64,000 nt of DNA from Calvatia gigantea (lineage: Eukaryota > Basidiomycota > Agaricomycetes > Agaricales > Lycoperdaceae), in assembly GCA_025093985.1 (NCBI GenBank), contig JACAAK010000003.1, positions 1-64,000 of the forward strand, written 5' to 3'. The translations under genes and the position numbers were made by a program. Shown here piece by piece: positions 27,100-40,032 of the stretch; position 1 is the first letter of the stretch, and each line of letters starts with the position of its first letter. Under the pieces are notes generated by a model. The model did not search any database, was not told where the DNA came from, and saw nothing but the letters and a program-made list of their open reading frames with translations.

Positions 27100-27178
27100 G
27101 GATCTTAATCCTCGAGCAAACCACACCGCTGATCTCGACTTCGATACCAGCTCACGAACACAGCCTGCTATCCCTGTA

Positions 27179-27601
27179 ATGAAATTCTCTCTCGCTATCG
27201 TTCTCGCTCTCGTCTCCGTGGCATACACGTTGCCCAACGAGGCGGCAGAACTTGATGCTGCTACCGTGGAAGCACAAAAGGCTGCCGCTGATTGCGGTGG
27301 TGCAGGTGCTTGCCACGGCCTTGGCGGAGGTGAACTTTGCAACGATCGTTGCCGACATTGCCAAGGCCCAAGTGGCTTTTATAAGCGTGGCGCTTGTTGC
27401 GGTTTGTCAGTATCTCATAAGTCGTGCCCGAGTCCTTACATTGCTAATACAATAAATTTAGGGGATGGCAAGCTTGCTGCTGCTACTATGATTGATTCGG
27501 AGAAGGGACTTGCGGGTACCACATATACCTCGCTAGTTTTCGGTGCCACTCACACACCCCGCTTTAGCCGCTTTCAAGCCTACCGCTACTACCGTAATTG
27601 A
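27179..27601 (+). CDS. Small secreted cysteine-rich protein, unit 3
   Basis: Third copy of the 140-residue secreted protein. It keeps Ser near residue 106 as in unit 1 but has Arg instead of His in the C-terminal THTPxFSRF segment. The N-terminal half, including signal peptide and every Cys, is identical to the other copies. All differences therefore lie in the part that would be removed if the 56-nt intron-like segment is spliced. Confidence 0.7.
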   Translation: MKFSLAIVLALVSVAYTLPNEAAELDAATVEAQKAAADCGGAGACHGLGGGELCNDRCRHCQGPSGFYKRGACCGLSVSHKSCPSPYIANTINLGDGKLAAATMIDSEKGLAGTTYTSLVFGATHTPRFSRFQAYRYYRN

Positions 27602-30317
27602 TAGGGTGTTTGAGTTCTTGAGTGATTGGAAATTCGCTCCAAATTATCGGTAGCCAGTGAATATTTTTGTAATTAATATGTACTTTGATCACTGAAGTTA
27701 CCTTGTGAAAGTAGTAATGGAGGTTCACCGTGGGCTAACACTATGGACAGGTGTGGTATTACGACGAGCTGGGAACCACCTCTATACATCTGTCCGTATT
27801 CGTCACAATTCCTTGTGTGGTTGGATCTCTAACAAAGAAGGCGCCCCTCATTGTGTTTCACAATGAACAGCACCTGATCCGCATTGATGGATGAACGAGT
27901 TACCTGGACCGACAAGCATAGGTGGGTATTTCCCCACTCTGTTTTAAGGTTGATAAACCCATACCTCCTGAATCATGTCCTGAGTGAGCTTGTAGGTCCT
28001 CGCATCCAATCAAAACAAGAGCTATATTAACAACCCTAGTCCAGTAGTCGGGCACAAAACCTGGACTGGACCTAGAGTGTAGGATTGCGGCACTTTTTAC
28101 ACCAGTTGCTGTTTCCTCCGCCGGCAACCTGATTGATACACCGGGTATCGGGAACCTTTCAAGGTAACCCTCGCCTCAAGCGCCGAAACCCGGAGGTGCT
28201 CGAAGATGCGTAACGGGCCGTGCTGAGTGCGGTTACCTAGTCTGAAGTGCTAACATGTAACACTCAAGGTGTCGAAGAATTTAGACCACGCACACCAGAA
28301 ATCTCCCTTGGTTTAAGCGTGTATATCGACCTTCGCTACATGCCATTTAGGGTAATTACAAGGGTACGGGCTCCAAAAATTTAGACTAGCTCCAGCCAAC
28401 TCTCTCCGTCACATACTCAAGCATGTCGTAGTGGTGAAATACACCGCATGATTGCATCGCACTATACGAGAAGCGATGGCCTCGACACAACTATCAGCTC
28501 CACAACGGCTTGGCACACCGAACCTCAGTCCGAGATACGACGTGTGAGACTACCACCGCTTGACCCCCTTCTGGCAGGCTGCTGCCCCACTGGTACGAGG
28601 ACTAGGCATTCTCCAAAGTTTTCCCGCCCAATACGCAAAAGTAGGAGCCAGTATTGTTTATGTGTTGTCGACCCCGGCTCTACGATAGTGTTGCTCAAGA
28701 GTTGATGTGGGAGCTAAGAGCGTCACCAAGGGGAGCCATCCTTTATAATTGACTTCATCGACAATCTCCCTTAGGACTTGTTCATCAACATTGACCTCTT
28801 AGGGCCCCCAACCGCGCCGAATTCGCTCACCCTCTTTTAAATAAACATACCAATTAGCCCTACTTTGGGTCCCCATGGCACGTCCCTCGCTTCATCAATC
28901 TGGAGAACGCGAAAGCTCTCTATCGTGTGCTCCACTTCCGCCTTCTTTAAGGGGACCGACCTTTTGAACTGCTTTGTGCTTTATCTGGCCTTTGGGATTA
29001 TCGGGCTTTTGCATGGCGAATTTGCCGAAAAGTGCCACAACGACTTATGTGCGTTTCTGGGAAATCGTCCTCAATAAGTTGGGGGACCGCGCCAGAGGTC
29101 ACCCTTTAGATTTGTCTCCGAGGGCACTGAGCTCTACGTATTCCGTCTTTCATGCGGGACCTGAAGACGGTTAGGACTTCCATCTTTGGCCCAGCACATC
29201 ATGGGAGCCTCCTTATAAATTCAGTGGACGTTCTTTCCTCTGCTGTGCCTTTTTCACATCTAAGGGAATCCCGTTACATGGGCACCGTTTGATAGCCGGT
29301 TTTTGCCCTCTGCTCTGCTACCAGGCGTTGATTGATTAACAACACTAGGTCTGATGTCCGCCCAGTTCATCTGAGTCGCAGGGCACCTGATCAATGTCTT
29401 GGGAAGGCGGGAGTGGAGGATATCAATCCTACTGACACATGACACCCCCAGCGCCCCGATGAAAGCCACCGCTCCGACCGCAAGCTTTTCGCATCCGTGC
29501 CTTTTTTTAAATACAAAGCCTCCAGGTACGGCCTCACTCAAGAAAACGGTTGAAATCAAAAATCTCCCACGCTGAGACACCACGGATGCCCATCAGAGCA
29601 ACAAGTAACCCAATGCCCTGCTCACGCAGAACCGTCGTGATATGTACCATCGGCCGATCACAAGGGGCACAAGGGGAAACCTTGGCATCGTTTCTTTCGG
29701 TTATTGGAGGGCCTAAGCGCCTGATTTGAAGCGTGGATGAAACGACACAACAGACTTCCGAAGTCAGAACATTTCCAGACTGCCGGAACGGCCTTGGGCT
29801 GATTGACAAAGAGCTTGGGGGGTCCGACGTATGCGAATAATTATTGGCTGCAAGCATGTGTAGGGAAATGATACCCGTGATCAACAGATGGATGTCGCCA
29901 GATTGTTGTGCCTTTGTTCTGGAATTCTCGCATATTATTAACGCTGTCTACTTATGGTCTATTGTTGTCGAGTAACAGGTGGGGGACAACTAAAAGGTCC
30001 GGATAGGGTGGACCTCCATTCTCAGTGTCAAGAAAGTTCCTTTGAAGGATGCGCTGTATTCATAGGACGGCAGAAGGTGAGAAAGCCCGCCGCCCAAACT
30101 CTATATGTGTAAAATGAAACCATAAAACCCACGGGCAACGCAAAACGTAAGCGACATGAAATGTGAAATGAAAGGGAAAAGGGGGGATAGCAGCACAGTC
30201 CAAGGGGACAAAAAAAAAAAACAGCAACCAAACATAGATGAAAGTGTAACATAGTATCCGTAGTGCTCTTGTTCCAAGATGATGAAAAGAGAAAAATCAC
30301 GAATAGAAAACCCTCCT

Positions 30318-31948
30318 TCATGAGACTGGTTCACCACACCAATTCTGTAGGCCAATGCTACGGATGACACACTTCTCCCTGACAGTCCCCCAAAAAGAAC
30401 CAAGCACCCGTCCAAAATCCCTCTCTTCGGCATCTTGACTCCTGGGTAAGACATCCCAAACATCATATCTCAACGGCTGCTGCGGCACCGGCATGCGTTG
30501 CACCGTTCTCATCAGATCACTCTCCCAACTCATGTCACGTATCACCTTCAAATTCGGAAACGCTTCTGAGCGCAAAAGGGACTTGATTTGTTCCGCGAGC
30601 CTGAAAAAGGGTCCCACCGTGACCGCTTTGATTTTTTGACAGAATGGGTAAATGGTCGGCAGCGTGGCCGTGCCTGACAAGATACAAATCTAAATCGTCG
30701 AGCAAACGTTTGTTCATGTCCCTGATACCAATGAGTTGGACATTAGGATGCGCAGGGAGTAAAATGTGTGGGGCGATCCAGTCTGGGGATTGCCAATTCC
30801 ATTCTGCATCGGCGCTGCAGATGAATTCGCGTAGGTTGGGACACCATGCTGCTAGTCCTGATGACGGATGCCGGCGGTGGGTCGACACTGGTGTGGTATG
30901 GTGGGGCGTGGTGAGGTAATGTTCTTCAATTGCTCCTGTGGAGTGGCCTAGTTCGAGTTGGACGATATTGGGTCCATGGACTTGGAAGAACCGTGCGAAG
31001 CCGTTACCTGTGTACGAGAAATCCGTAGAGAGGACGGAGATATTCTGCAGAGCAGGCATAGACCAAGAAGACAAGACGGAAAAGGTGATATTGTCAAGGG
31101 TGAGTTTCAGGGTGCGAAGTGCAGGGAGATGAACGGGTAAAGGGCCTTGTGATGTGGAATAAGCGGAGATGACCGAGTTCTGAAGAATAGAAGGGAAGTT
31201 GGGTGCGACGAGATCGGTGGCGCAGAGTGAGAGCTCGAGGTAATCGAGGTCGGATGCAGCTCTGTCAAGGGCGGGACTGAGGCGGAGGAAGAATGAGATA
31301 CACCCAGACTGGTCTCGGCGATCATAGTCATAGTTAGTCCATGATAGCCGCTTGAGCTTGTTGCCGGGCCTAGCGAGACTGGAGAGGAGGTGGTCTGGGG
31401 AGGAATGGGGTTGGCGGCGGATCGAGCGGTAGTCGGAGTAAGCGGCAAGTTTAGGAGAGTGGTCGATGATGGTACGCAGATCAGATGGGTCACAGCGCTC
31501 TAAGGTTGGTGTTTCGATGTGAAGACGATGGATAGTGGCGCCGATGTCTTTGTTTGATATGATGGTGGCAGCAAGGGCTTTTGCCTGAACGGCCCGGGAG
31601 ACCCAGACAAACTCATAGAGCATGTCTTGAACCATCCAATGCCAATCTTTGCTTACTCGGCTCATTGCGGCGCGGCGTTGTAGGGCAATACGGTATGCAC
31701 TGAGACGGCGGAGAAGGTCTGAATGTGATGAGTCCTACGTCGAGAAAAGAAACAGAAGCGTTGAGCTGGCCGTGGGGGCCAGTGAAGTGAGAGTCTTCCT
31801 GTGCCGCAAAACGAAGGATGGTAAGCCATATCTCTGGGGGCAGGAGTGGGAGGTTCCGTGTTGCCTTTGGCTGCTTGGGACGACGGCGCAAGAGCCTGGC
31901 GATGGGACGAGGAAGTAACATGAGCTTTGCAAACAGAGACAGCCACAT
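30318..31948 (-). CDS. F-box-like protein, unit 3 (two apparent frameshifts)
   Basis: Copy of the 12121-13749 gene. The frame is broken twice as written: once at 31735-31736 and once at 30612-30613. At both places this copy has two bases (CT, TC) where unit 1 has one of them and unit 4 has the other. Removing either base restores the frame, so I suspect a haplotype-merging consensus error rather than a pseudogene. The largest intact piece (31665-30535) covers the LRR-like middle part. The F-box segment lies in the N-terminal piece (31948 to about 31736). Confidence 0.65.
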
Positions 31949-32040
31949 CCGCGCCCGTCTTATATCGCTCCTTTCCCACACTTCCCGCTCACGTAAATAC
32001 AGGACCCCCGAAAACCCCATGGAGATCCCTGAGGCACCTC

Positions 32041-32340
32041 CGGATAAAAAGATGAGGACCTCTGAAGAACCCTGTGCTATTTTGCGGATAAAACTTAAGA
32101 ACTTTTGGCGGGAACCCTAGCACAATTTCCGGATAAAACTTTCGGTTTGTGGGGCAACCTGGGGGAACCCTGAACATATCCGGATAAACTTTCTCTATGT
32201 GGGCGGTCCAAGTTTCAGGGGCCTTCTGCAGTGGGCGCGTTAGCGCTCGAATTCGGCCCGAACCCTCAGGTGAGGTCCGGATAAAAATTGGAGGGTGGAG
32301 ACCTTAATTTTTTTCGAAAATTGGTCGCGGATAAAAATCT
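32041..32340. repeat. Degenerate ~48-bp minisatellite, unit 3
   Basis: Same six CGGATAAA cores as unit 1, at 32041, 32085, 32130, 32181, 32278 and 32328, upstream of the unit-3 F-box gene. Confidence 0.7.
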
Positions 32341-35300
32341 CAAAACTCGGATCAGGGATCCATAGGGGTTTTCGGGGGTCCTGTAAATACGTCCCGGGTG
32401 CCGTTGTCCGGTCCACATCTCACTTAAGACCCCCCCTCGCTCAGTTGGAAGGGCGTGAGAGTCTGGATAATAGCCACGTGATTCTTTCCAACTCAGTGTA
32501 AGGTGGGTTTTGTTGATTCAACTTCCCAACTTTTTCTGGCACAAATATTCGAGGTTGTCAGCTGAAAAAGTCATTCAGCATTCGAGAAGCTTTCAGGCGA
32601 GATCCCTAAATGTTTAACCCTCATTCGCACGACAGAGTCTTCAGACAGAGTCGACCTTACCAATTTCGCTCCAATTTTTTCCCCCCATGCTGACATCGTT
32701 TGCCCACACCTCGGTCTGTGCCCTACAAAGAGGTAATTTCCTATGCTAACTACCCGAGTTCAAGTTTTCACGTTGTGTGGACTCGCATTACGTGACACCC
32801 CTCTTTTTGCGCTTGTACGTAACTACCCACTCACTTTCCTGGCCCGTGCAATACCCAAAACAGCATCGAAGCTGAAGCTTGTGCATCCTTCGCTGCAGCC
32901 CGTCCTCCGGATTCCTCGCTAGAAGAAATAGAAACTGCTTCATGACCGAGTCGGTGATTATCGTTGCCTCATGCTCCGTGGACGGCCCCGTCGAGCACCG
33001 GTATCCGTTGCAGCGGAGTACGTCCTTTCCCCTCAGCTTCCCGCTCCTCCGAGAACCCCGGTGAATTGAGAACCAAGGGTCGTGGCTTCCGTTGAAAGAA
33101 CCTCTGAGCTAGAAATTTTAAGTAACAATGCTGTATTCTAACATACCGTCTGGGGGGGGGGCACAGCGTCCACTATGTATTTTACCCCAGAAAATTCATC
33201 TCTTCACCAAATTTCCTTCAGGAAAAGTTTTGCATGTCAAGGTGGCGGAGGGGGCAGGAGAGAACTCGCAGTGCCTGAAGCCGTGGTTCCGCCGAGGAAA
33301 CAATCTAGAGCTCCGGAATCCGGTGAATAACTAGAAGTCCGAAATGAGTTTTAAGATATTACCCTCACGCTTCCATGACCGCATGTCCTCAACTGACGTT
33401 CTCGAAGCCACCACGGGTCTTTGGCAAAGTTATAGTTTACTTCTACTGGAAAGCTTCACGACTTTTCCAAAAGGTTGAACGCCTAGCCTGAGGTGCGACG
33501 ACAGCGAAAATGCACCGCCCTCCTGGCGGATATTAGTCCCTCGGCCGACACGCGCTAGACCTAATGGATAGATGACGGATGAATAGGTTACTACGAGGTA
33601 AGCACCTAAAATTCAATAATTATGTAGCTACTCACCAACACGCCACCACCTCCGACAACCGACGAACCGGCGTTCCGTTGCAGTGCCAATAGCAACGACT
33701 CTTGGTTACAATGCAAGCTATGGATTCAACCATCACCGTAGAGACGCATTACACTCCGCTCATACATTTATCTCCACCCACGGTTTTTTCCAATCAGGTG
33801 AAGGAAATAAATGAAGCTTACGGCGCTGACGAATTGTGGCTGCTGATCAAACCTTAGTCGCATAGCTGATCAACACATACCAGTTAATTCTGACAACTTG
33901 CGAGTCACCGAGCAGGGAAACGAAGCAATTCGCACGCATCGCTAGGATTCACCCATATTATTGGCGCGTTCAGCGATGCTCAGGATGGGCAAATTCCACA
34001 TCGCCTGATCGTTTGTTCTGATCAAAACTTCTTAGACACCTTCCATATTTCCGGACTCCATCCCCTCCCTCACCTCCTACCTTTTCTATAACGGTGCATT
34101 CGAGCCTATCGCTCCGGAGATGCAATACAAGGTTATATCCCACCCACTCCCTCGTCCGATAGCCAAAATGATGGCTAGAACGTTCGAAATCTTTAAACCG
34201 ACCTTCGAGTCACCCCTCAGCTTCACTTCCGTCTTTGATACGTCTATGGTAACCCATCATCGGATTTCTAGAGAATGTCACATCGGCGATGGTGTGGTCA
34301 GTGATTGTTCAATGCGTAAAGGATTACAAAGGGACAACACACGTCAAGACTAATTTCGTCGTTAAAGTTGATTTAAGCGATAGTTTATGGGACGGTCCTA
34401 GGGTCCCACCCCACCCCCTCCATCCGATACCCTTAAAAATCAGTTTATCAGACTCAAGAGTAACCTTCGTTTGTTGCGATAAGACATATAAGGTTGTCGT
34501 GTTTTTAATAATGTGGCTGTGTTAAGATATCCTGCAAGATGGCGGGCGCCAAACGCTGACAGCATCATGCTCCGCTGGGAATAGACTATGAGGCCCAGAC
34601 CCTTTTCCGAGGAGGTAACAATAACCGTGGCGCTTCCCACCAAGACGCCAACAACATATACTACGGCTTACCACCACTGTACCCTTACCTTGAACGCAAC
34701 GGAAGTGTATTGCTTCGGAAGAAACCATCCCGAGACGTTAGCCTGTTTAATTCTGGTACAAGTCCGGGACTAAGTAATTTCGTGCACTGGTAAATAGAGT
34801 AGTTTAGCCAGAAATCCCACAGAAGAGTGCCACCGTGTTCAAGGGCTTCGCCAGCGAATGAAACCAGAAGCTCCGATGCCAGGGACGTGTCTCCGCAAAG
34901 GCACCCTTCGTTTCCCAACGCCGACACAAAACGAAACCCGCTCTCGTGCTCGGATGTCGGATGTTTTATATCCGTTACTCGCCGAAGTGTTTAGCAAAGC
35001 ACGTCGTATTTCTCTTTGGGGATCTACTGTTATTTTGTGGTCAAATACACAAGTTGGGGAACTCCTTTATATGGCGAAAATACCAGGATGCACCCCAGAG
35101 AGACTAAGAAACACGGAAGGCAAACCCTCCGAAGCGATGTACTTAATTAGATCATAAGGTGGATGGGACCTATTAAAAACAATGACAGGGCACGAGCGGC
35201 CCGAAAAGAACCAGGTAAAATTTCAGTCGACTAAGACACAAGCTAAACATAGGACGAAGGATGGATAATATACATAAAAATAGGGTGCAGCACATTGGAA

Positions 35301-35565
35301 AAAGAGGACACCTTTCCGGCAAACCGGCACACGAGTTATAGTTGGTATTTGGATCGAGAACATCACGCCTAACTCGAGCCCCACACGGCCAACAGGCACA
35401 GTAGCATTTCCAGAGGCGTGGTCTTATTGAGTGTCCTGAAAGAGCACTCCTCTAGGCCTAGAGGCTGTCCATGGGCAGCCATTTGAAAACTGAGTAGCTT
35501 CACCGGAGGGAAGAGAAGAAAAAAAAGAAATCATTGAATTGGCTTCAACCTGGGTATTGTACTTT
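32341..35565. other. Repeat segment without a recognised gene (unit 3)
   Basis: Near-identical to 14141-17365. No family recognised; see that entry. The poly-G run near 33151 is about two bases shorter than in unit 1. Confidence 0.45.
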
Positions 35566-36942
35566 TTACGTCAGAGTTAAGTTCTTTTTTTCGGGAAGAC
35601 CCCCTTATTCTTCCTCAGCGTTAAGGTATTGTTCAATATTCCATCAAATTTAAAGTTTCATCCACCTCTGCCGTGTTTGACCCCCACGTGCACAAACGGT
35701 TATGCCTGAGCTTGAGACGATTGAATGGCTTCAGAAGACACAACTTACAGCTAGTCGCTGATATGGCGGCCGTCACGATCAAATGTAGTCTGGCCGGGTG
35801 AGCTAAGCATGCGAGATCCTGACACTATATCAGGCTCCTCAAGATCCAACATCAAAGAAAATTCTCTTATACCGGGGTTATTTGACAGACCAAGTTTCGG
35901 GGAACGAGTGGCGTTTATCATGCGCTGAGGCTATTGGGCCGTCTGTTTTGTATCACCAGCAGTTGGTCATCAGCCCCTGTTCTACCCTCAGCAGAGTTCG
36001 GCCAAGACTCAAACATCCTCAAGGCATGCAACGATACTTCCAGTGACAGTGATAAGCACGGACATATCAGAAGGTGCAAAATGGGCGCTCATAATCGCGC
36101 TCATATGTTTCGAGATTATCAAGTCAAGAACTGGCCGGGTACATGCGCAGCTTGAGAAGAAACTGAGATATAGGTGCGAGCCCACATTACCCTAGGAATG
36201 ACCAGCCACAGCTCCGGATGGATGCCACCGAGCCACATTACCTCAATTTTGAGGCGCGGTTTCTGGAACCCGGAACGCAACTCCATTATCGTACCAAGCA
36301 ACGTGGGGTTTATCGACCTTGAAACCTAGTACGGTACATTCAATCTGCAATAATGGTGGATGGATACCAAGGGAAAAGGCGAAGGGACAAAGTATATATC
36401 TATTGGTTTACGGGGAAGGTCCCTTTGTCTTTTTAACAGCTAAAGGCAAAAATTGGAAACATCGCACCAATTCGAAGAGGGGCTGACGAAGAAGGAGAGA
36501 TGCCAGTGTCAAAGGAAAGAAATACCTTCCCAACTCATCAGCCAGTACGTATTGTAAGTGAGGCATTACCTTGCCTAGCCCACCGCCCCACAAGCCCCAA
36601 CAGTTCAGCCCCCACTTATGTCAGCGCTTGCACAAAAGAATTTGCTCCGTCCAACCATGACCACAGTCAACGGACCGGTTATATCCCAAGCCGTTGTTGA
36701 GTGCAATACTATACGAAAAAGCTTTTCTCGAGTATTCTCAAAGAAGCTTAGTGCCTAGCGTGGCGTCCAACGCAACTTGTGTGGAGTGCGGTGGGATCCC
36801 AATCGCTCAACATTCAAAGCCGTGGACCAGGACCAATGTTGAGTAAATGAGATGACGTCACCCCACTCCTCCAGCATGACGTACCCAGTAGCATCATTAT
36901 CGATACTTAAGCCCCAAGACGAAACCAACTTTCATCAGAACC
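35566..36942. other. Unique intergenic region between the repeat array and the HAM1-like gene
   Basis: Single-copy sequence. Frames of at most 73 codons, none recognised. The part just before 36943 should hold the promoter of the HAM1-like gene; I see no clear TATA box. Confidence 0.5.
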
Positions 36943-39900
36943 ATGTCTCTTCCACCAACAAAGAAAGATATCAGCGAAAATCCTACCAAAGGTTCCGTCG
37001 CTGTCCCCGTTGATAAAGCTAAGAAGGAAGCCGATGTCGACAGGAAGGTGGGTTCAATTCGTGCCAGCCAGTGTTTCAGATACTTAAAATTATTTTAGAT
37101 ACGCCTGTATGGTGCCATTGAAGCGTTCCGCAAAGGCCGCCTCCCTACTAATGTTCAGATCGACTCTGGCCTTTGCTATGTGCGTGATCACTCCCCCGTA
37201 GAACTCAACAAACTTTCGCCAGAAGGTCGCAAGCTTGTTCATGACACACGTGACATCATTGAAACGGCCCGAGTGATCGTCAAAGAAAAGAACGCCGATG
37301 AACTCTTCCAGACTTTTATCTGGCGCACACACGATATTGACCGCGACAACCTCCAGCCAGGAGATGTGAATCAGCGCCTTCCCGTTGACGGGGAGAAAGC
37401 CAGGTCGGACGGAGAACAAGGTCGGCCAACTTTCCACTTTACAACCTTAATCCCGCTGATTCTCCCCAAAGCCGTTCGTAATTTGCGTACCCTCCTTCAC
37501 ATCGTCCTCACAAACTCGGAGGCTCGCAAACTTCTCTCCGACTTTTCCGTCATTGGGCGTGACCTCCTCTCCAAGACCGCAGTCAAGGCCGCTGAGATGC
37601 TTGCCCCGGATGAAGAAAAGCTCCGTCGTGCTGACGATACTGCTCCCAACGACCAGTTTATCACGGAAGGCGGCCGTCCAGCGGGCCCAGGAGAGACGCC
37701 TGTTTTAGAAGCCCGCATTCCCGGAACGGATAAGACAGTCAAACATCACCCTGATGACGAACAGCCTCAAATCGGCACTGGGGATGGTACACACCGACCT
37801 CTCCCAGAACTTCGCGACGAGGGCAAGCAGCGGATTCGCGAAATGCAAGAAGGGGGTCGCAGAACTGGGGAGGAAGTCCGAGGTCAAGCGCGCCAGCATG
37901 CGGAGGATATACGAACTTCCGACGCCCCAGGTGAGGAGGCGCAAGCAAAGAAGAACGGCTTCAGGGGTAAAATGAAAGAGATGAAGGTGTGTACATATCT
38001 ATCTAACTTACCCTTACCACCACTTATCCCTTTGCACAGCAAAACATCACCGATCGTATTCCACAACAGCACAAAGATACCGCCCTACGAGCACTACGAC
38101 CGCACTCACCATTTCCTCACAGAAGAATATTTCCCAGAAGAACGTCGTGATCAGTTCATCTACCGAGGGAAGAAGGTTATCATCGAATGTCAGAAGCACG
38201 ACGATTACCAACAGTCTATTCGCTGGCTCCTTGACTATATTAGAGAATACGCCAAACACGGCCGAACTGTTGCTTCCGCAGGAGGTGGCGCTGCTACAGG
38301 TGTGACATCTGTAAGTGACATTATCCATTTCGTAGTGGATTTGGTGCAAACACAATCGATAGGACCCGAATGTCAATATCGCCATAAATGAAGTCCGGAC
38401 TCTCCTTGAACGATTTGCTAACGCCAATTCGCTGGACCCCGTTATCGACGCTATGAATGTCTTGATTGATGATTCTCGTCGCGATCCCCAGTTGCGTAAT
38501 TGGTTCAAACAAGTTGACGCGTATATCCAAAGAGTGCGGGATTTTCCGTACCAGTTGAGTCGTTCGCTGAACCGGTTACAGGTACTTCTCGAGCCAGGAT
38601 TTGTCTTGGAACCACAATGCAATAACCAAGGCAGGGAGCTACGCGAGAGCGGACGTCACTTCTACGACGAGAAGTATCGTTCCCAGTTTGACAACCTGTT
38701 CAACAGCGTTAGTTCCTGGTTCAGAGCCATGGGTGAAGATCCTGTAAGCGTACGCTTCACACTGTTCTAAAACATCTTGCTGATCAAATCTGCAGCTGAA
38801 TAAACGCTTTGGAGAAGATTGGGCTCGTCTCACCAAAGACTTGCTCTTTGACAGTGAAGGGAGTCTTAAGTTCAAACCCGAACTCTGGAACGACATCCGT
38901 AAAGTTATCTTGCCACAGATCATCGACGAGGTCATTTCTTTTTTTTCATCAAAATCTGCTCCCTCTACTTACCGATGTTTCCAGGTTGGATATGTCCCCA
39001 TTCCCTCGTATCGAGTATACCGACGGTGACCTCGACCTCGTCGTCGAGAACCTTACCCTTCAAGGCCGAAACCTCTTCCCGAACATCATCTCTCTGGAGG
39101 CACACAACTTTGTCAAGTTCTCACCATACAACGCCATCTCAGACCACTCCCAGCATCGTTTCACTCTGACATTCGAACAGATGCAGGCGGACATGCGGGA
39201 CGTCGCGTTCTATTACCGTAAGAAGACTGGTATTCCCAAGATGACAGATTCCGGGTTGGCCGACGTCGTGTTGGGCGGGCACGGTCTCACTGTAAGTCCA
39301 TCAAATCCCTGCCCCCTGTTACTATGTTGGACTTACTAACGACGACACACATGTTTCCTAGGCCACTGTCACACTCCACTCCACCAAGGACAAGACATCC
39401 GTCTTCAAAGTCCAGGACGTACATGTCAAAGTCGACTCACTCAAGTTTTCTATCCGCGACTCCAAACATGATTTCCTATACAAGACATTGAGGCCCCTCG
39501 CAACTGGACTTGTCAAGCGTCAGATTCAAAAAGCCATTCGGGATGCACTGACGACGGGCTTCGAGTATATTGATGGACAACTCGTGGCTGTTCGCGATCG
39601 TATGGAGGCCGCGAAGGCTACTGAAGGTGAAAGCAGGACAGACGTCCTCAAGCATGTATGTTTCCTCTCTCCCTTGTTACTTCGACTTTTAGGGAGCTGA
39701 GATCTTTGCGTTAAACTAGATGTTCCACCGCACCAAGGAGACGGCATCCATCAAGAGTTCGGATCGTGCTTCGCAATTCAAGATTGTCAGCCACAAGCGC
39801 GACTCGATCCTCCCAGAGGGGCATCCAGCAGGGTGGATCAACCGTACGGATGAGAGACAGGAGGCGGCTGAGCATGGGCATGAGTGGCGATCAGATGCGT

Positions 39901-40032
39901 GAGTTTCCCGTGATTTTACAGTCCGACTTTCGGCCGAATTCTGAATTTTGTTCCATTTTTAGTTTCAACCTCGTTGAGGAACAGAAACGAGCTCAATCTG
40001 GAGGTCAACGAGTTCCTCAACCTGCGAATTGA
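36943..40032 (+). CDS. HAM1-like protein (formerly DUF5923/DUF4449 family)
   Basis: A multi-exon gene starting MSLPPTKKDISENPTKG at 36943, ending near TGA 40030-40032. Exon 1 ends DVDRK before a GTGGGT donor; exon 2 resumes IRLYGAIEAFRKGRLPTN. The hallmark NLRTLLHIVLTNSEARKLL and DFSVIGRDLL follows after an intron near 37421-37470. Next come a charged, Gln/Arg/Glu-rich linker, RTHHFLTEEYFPEERRDQF, EPGFVLEPQ, and a C-terminal BPI/lipid-binding-like part with PRIEYTDGDLDLVVENLTL, FTLTFEQMQADMRDVAFYYR and TLRPLATGLVKRQIQKAI. This order matches fungal HAM1-like proteins with an N- and a C-terminal domain, thought to be membrane- or lipid-associated; the biochemical role is unknown. I count roughly eight exons; the junctions around 38310-38370 and 38580 are the least certain. 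Single copy here. Confidence 0.75.

Larger units (their letters stand above)
24367..35565. repeat. Segmental repeat, unit 3 (11.2 kb)
   Basis: Matches unit 1 from 6181 (inside the penultimate ACH1 exon) to 17365. It holds the ACH1 tail, a secreted-protein gene, an F-box gene, the minisatellite and the gene-poor right part. Its right end at 35565 is where unit 1 sequence (...gtattgtactttt) continues into unique DNA, so this marks the original right edge of the duplicated block. Confidence 0.9.
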
